64,000 bases of DNA from the NCBI GenBank assembly GCA_028023455.1, contig JAQFVV010006215.1, forward strand, positions 632,580-696,579, given 5' to 3'. The position numbers and the translations under genes are program-made. The notes beneath the pieces are model-generated. The model had not been told where the DNA came from. It was given only the letters and a program-made list of their open reading frames with translations, and did no database searches. This document shows, in pieces, positions 60,105-64,000 of the stretch. Each line of letters starts with the position of its first letter. Within the stretch, counting starts at the first letter, position 1. The DNA comes from Epiperipatus broadwayi (lineage: Eukaryota; Onychophora; Udeonychophora; Euonychophora; Peripatidae).

Positions 60105-61640
60105 GTCAGTAGAAATTTCATATACTTATCTATGAGGTTCTTCACGATTTCTCCACTTTTTCCTAAGAGCAAAGTTGATTATTGTTTTCCCTACATTTTG
60201 CATAGTCACACTAGGTTGACTTATGGAATTGTTTATGATGAAATGCAAATAAGATGATAATTCCATTCCTCCATGACTTGTCTTGCAACTAATTAAAGAG
60301 CATTCTATCCAAATTAAAATTTGTAATTGATTACATTATCGTGTACATTAATATATTGATCAAAATATTGGTAGTTATTGATTTCTCTTAATTATCAATT
60401 TTTATTTTCTTTCTTTTTTAAAAATAAAAACATTGGACTTTGCTTCACTCTTTTTAATATGTATTATCATTTTTGCTTTCATTTGTTAACTCCTGTATCA
60501 TATAACATGATTTAAAAACAGCTACATCATCAATCACATTTGGACAATCTCTATTTATTTTTATTTACTTAACTTATTATTTTAATTAATAAAATACTTC
60601 CCATAAAATTACTGTAAAAAGTGTTGAAGATATAGATATCACCCTATCAAATACTTCTGCAGTATTAATTTTCCTAGTGTTACCATGTGATGTAATCATT
60701 GCTGTTGTATTTTGATAAATATACTGTTTAAATTTGTTAATATTCTGGATTTATATCATAGTGTTTCAAAGTTTTAGTCACTTCAAAAATTCTTATAGAG
60801 TCAAATATCTTTTATAATCTATACATTTTTACTGCTTAGTAAAGATATTATATAGAACTGACAAAAAATTTAAAGGACTGTGATTTCATGATCAAATTCA
60901 TATTAATATTATTCCAATTCTAACTTTTAAGTTGTAGTGATCAATATATTGAGGCTATATAGTAATATTTATTAAGTTCCTATCCAATCTTCTTCCATTT
61001 ATTTCCCCAACATGCTAAAAGCCTAGACAAAATATGGATAGGCTAGCATTAATTATGCATTTATTAAACAATACAATATAACATCAGTTGGTTACCAAAG
61101 CTTAAAGGAATAATATAAATATGAGTTTAAGCATGGTGTAAGTTGAGATCTTATAAAATTATTTAAGTGTGTAATTTCTAACAACAGTTTGTGTTTCCCC
61201 CCACTTTTTTAATATATCAATAACAACAACGTATTCTTCCTATTAGCAGTGATTACTCTACTAAATGCATTTAAAGAAGTTGAAAAATCATTTTCTTTGT
61301 CTGTTTGCATACTTGTTAATTCATTAGAGATTCATACAATATAATTTTGATAAACATTTTAAATATAAAAAAAATTCTATTCAAAGTAAAAATTTAAATA
61401 CTTTTCATGTAAAAGAATATTTCATATTTTTAATCACTCATATATTCTGTACACATACTAAATATGATATATATATATAAGGGTTATACATTTTAATTTA
61501 TAGCAGAAATATGTAGTGATATATATATATATCAATTGCACATGTCCAATCAATTTAAAGTAAGATATAGTTTTACATTTTGATTTATAGTGCCAATACA
61601 AAAACTTAAAATAATAGAGCTAATTTTTTTTATATTAAAT
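60105..61640. other. AT-rich DNA, no recognised feature
   Basis: Nothing supported. Confidence 0.4.
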
Positions 61641-61644
61641 GTTT

Positions 61645-61905
61645 TTGTTGACTGTGCACTAAAAAGAAATAAAATAATTGTTTGTTTAACCACAATTTGA
61701 TTTTTTAGATTTAACTTGAAATAAAAGTGTAGAGCTACAGAAATTAATTAAGTCAATCCCTAATTTTTATCACAAGGGGTTGACTTGATTAATTTCTATA
61801 CATTCTCTTCATAGTTTTATTTCAAATTAAATCTAAAAACCCCAATTGTGGTTGATCTAACAATTATTTATTTTCTTTTTAGTGCATTGTCCATAAAAGT
61901 GTTTA
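61645..61905. repeat. Imperfect palindrome (foldback)
   Basis: ttgactgtgcactaaaaagaaa, accacaatttg and gaaattaattaagtcaa on the left pair with ttgacttgattaatttc, caattgtggtt and tttctttttagtgcattgtc on the right; centre near 61770. The open frame starting at 61848 begins inside the right arm. Confidence 0.8.
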
Positions 61906-61909
61906 ATAT

Positions 61910-62445
61910 AAATTTTTTTATCTCTATTAAATCACTTGCTTCTGTTAAGAAATCAATAATTATTCCATTATTTTTGGGAGCATTTCAATTTTTCATAGAT
62001 TTAATTTTTTATCTCACAACTTCATTTAAAATACTTATCATTTTAAAAAATATTTGTACTTATATTGCCTACTTTGTTTCATTATTTATTACTATACAAT
62101 ATTTTATGAAATTTTCGATACAGTTCATAATATTGTTCTCTTTTCAATAGTAGTAATATGTTTTTCTCTTTATAGCAAAACAGCCTTCCTTCAAATATTA
62201 AGATATGTTGTGCATTTGTTCTATACAATTCAGTTATATTTCCTTATGTCACCATTCTCTCTTTTTTGGATTATTTTACAAAAATACTGGATTCAATTAT
62301 TGTAAATAAATAATTTTAATTATTTTTACTACAAAATCTTGATTCAGTTAAGAATTTACTGATGAAGTGTTGCTTTTTGTTTTGCCTATTTATGCAGCTG
62401 ACTTTAGTAAAATATTATAAGTGTGAATCATTATTGAGGTTAGTT
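61910..62445. other. T-rich DNA with overlapping hydrophobic frames
   Basis: Two overlapping plus frames (to 62150 and 62305) translate to Ile/Phe-rich strings expected from T-rich DNA. Not called as genes. Confidence 0.5.
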
Positions 62446-62449
62446 AATA

Positions 62450-62825
62450 TTTTAAAGTATAGGGGATTTGAACTCAGATTTTCAAGCACCCTTCAACTAT
62501 CTACACTATCTCATATAATTGATACACATGACCACATACATGTAGAAAATATAAATAATTACCAATATATGTATTTTATGCTAAACCAGCACTCATCAGT
62601 TGGTCCAGATTATCATCTCCCACACATATATATAATCAGTGCTCAGTTTATATTAAGATAGCAAATCTTCATATTTTAATGGACAGGCTTCAATCCACTC
62701 CAACTTCCAACTTTTCAGCCATCCACATTACTGAAAATCCGATGATGAAAACTCAAATCCCATGCTGATACTAATATTATACTTACAATTAAGCTCCCAG
62801 GTTTGTGAAGAGTGCCTGGTTTTCA
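62450..62825 (-). mobile_element. Family A copy A17
   Basis: Minus-sense. The block at 62552-62620 keeps CTGATGA and stem II, but GAAA is AAAA and the outer stem I has one lost pair. The tail (ttaagctcccaggtttgtg...) resembles the ends of A11 and A14. Confidence 0.75.
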
Positions 62826-62829
62826 AATA

Positions 62830-63770
62830 TTTAATATTTTAAAACAATTTACCTGTTCTAACTTAAATGAATTATGATACTTCTGATAGTGAGACATATC
62901 AACTATTAATATTTATTTCAAATTATAATCCAATGCTGCTTTATTTTTATTATTTCTAAAAAAACATTCTTAATATACTTTTTACCACAAATTCCACATG
63001 TATACATCATTTTTAATTTTTGTATGTTCAAATTAACTATAGCATTATGGTCTTTCAATTGTTTTTCATTTCTAGCATTAAAATTTTCCATAGCAATTTT
63101 AAAATATTAATTGGTCAGATCAAAAGTTTTTTATACACATATAAAAAATTTTCTATTTTTTACTAGTGTAAAAGCTGAATTATTTGTGTTTGATATCTTT
63201 CTTAAAGTTGAATAACGAATATTTCCCATTTATCTGATATACTATTTTTAAATGATGAGATCACAATATTGTGTCTTTATAATAAAGTACATATATGTTT
63301 TTCAAATCAATTCTAATTTCCAAAAATGCTACAATATTCCATGATATTAAACAATTCTTTCAATTTATGTATCTTTCTTCTTTTGAAAGAGAAATGACAG
63401 CTTAAATCCATAATCTGAAAATTCTTAGCATTTCTAACTCCATTTATCAATTGATACCCTAACTGATAAAGATATAGCTTCAGAATATGAAGCATATTTA
63501 TAATATAAAAAAGAATGTGCTTTTGCATGCATACATTAAGCTTGTCTTCAAGAAATGGCACATAATCTTACAACTAAAAACTATTAGCACTTGAGATGTT
63601 TCGGTTTTGAACTCAAAACTAAAAATCAATAACCTCACTATTTTAGCTAATTCATGTTGATGAGTCACTTTTTCATATTTGCTTGTCTTTTGAATAAATA
63701 ATTATATATCTGGAGTGGACAAAGGATACATTTCATTTACTATCAAACTTCTTTTATATATATATATAAA
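62830..63770. other. AT-rich DNA, no recognised feature
   Basis: Nothing supported; the 82-codon minus frame at 63313-63561 has no motif. Confidence 0.4.
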
Positions 63771-63774
63771 ATAA

Positions 63775-63870
63775 TATTTTTGGGTACGAATCATGTATTA
63801 TTTTGCATTATAATCCGATATTTCAATGGACTAGCAACCACCATTATCAAGGTTAACTTTTGAAAGAACA
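63775..63870 (-). mobile_element. Possible PLE terminal motif
   Basis: Minus strand: ccttgataatgg, ggttgctagt, ccattgaaatatcgg. A 4-bp stem ATGG/CCAT is flanked by TGATA and GAAATATC, the arrangement seen in PLE 3' ends and small hammerhead variants. The core is not canonical (TTGATAA). Confidence 0.35.
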
Positions 63871-64000
63871 ATCATTAGATCTCAAACAATAACATGACTC
63901 AGTATGAGATGAGAAGTGAGATTCAACTTGAAGTAGTTCAGCATTCACAATATGAGGCTTATTAAAATGTTTATTTCCCTCAGTTTTTTCACCAATTAAT

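Noticed and set aside
61848-62305. 100- and 83-codon hydrophobic frames resembling membrane proteins
   Set aside because: T-rich DNA gives Phe/Ile/Leu strings; the first starts inside a palindrome arm and the two overlap in different frames.

Overview
This is an AT-rich stretch of animal nuclear DNA (roughly a quarter to a third G+C by eye, not counted) with no recognisable host gene. Almost everything I can name is a retroelement relic or a dispersed or inverted repeat. Penelope-like elements (PLEs) with GIY-YIG domains, tRNA-derived SINEs, a decayed Ty3/gypsy element, LINE 3' pieces and long CTAT/GATA microsatellites together suggest an invertebrate. Molluscs and cnidarians are examples of groups rich in such elements, but the species cannot be fixed from this window.

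The most interesting content is a set of hammerhead-ribozyme (HHR) repeats. Repeat family A has about 17 full or partial copies on both strands. Family B lies at 11.28-11.90 and 26.14-26.90 kb. Both carry a type I HHR: CUGANGA core, a 5-bp stem II, GAAA, a very short stem III, a UA or UC cleavage step, and a two-part stem I. Intact or nearly intact cores lie at 15421-15477 (-), 16036-16092 (+), 26734-26790 (+) and 49210-49268 (+). Helix changes between copies are compensatory. This fits retrozyme-like or PLE-associated non-autonomous elements. A second, smaller HHR variant with almost no stem III sits in both arms of the palindrome at 14.86-15.30 kb.

Layout. 0-5.2 kb: PLE GIY-YIG relic, a head-to-head family A pair, one more A copy and a SINE. 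6.0-8.6 kb: Ty3/gypsy gag-pol relic and a LINE tail. 9-16.2 kb: several foldback repeats, family B, the small HHR variants and a second head-to-head A pair. 18-23.4 kb: family E pair, a PLE 3' half (RT motif C to GIY-YIG) abutting a family A copy, another PLE relic, and the family D palindrome. 23.7-26.1 kb and about 28.3-34.5 kb: two large imperfect palindromes whose arms carry (CTAT)n on the left and (GATA)n on the right; the larger is centred on a PLE fragment. 35.4-36.65 kb: nested inverted repeat with a 14-bp flanking direct repeat. 38-42.4 kb: family C foldbacks and an unidentified less AT-rich segment (39.3-41.25 kb). 43.9 kb: a perfect 36-bp inverted repeat. 46.8-52.6 kb: possible PLE relic, many family A copies and a tRNA-Gly-like SINE head. 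52.6-64 kb: mostly unannotatable AT-rich DNA with scattered SINE, LINE and family A pieces.

No pathway or operon can be described. The only functional interplay I infer is that PLE-type reverse transcriptase may have mobilised the ribozyme-bearing repeats. All coordinates of repeats are by eye and good to about 10-30 bases unless motif positions are given.
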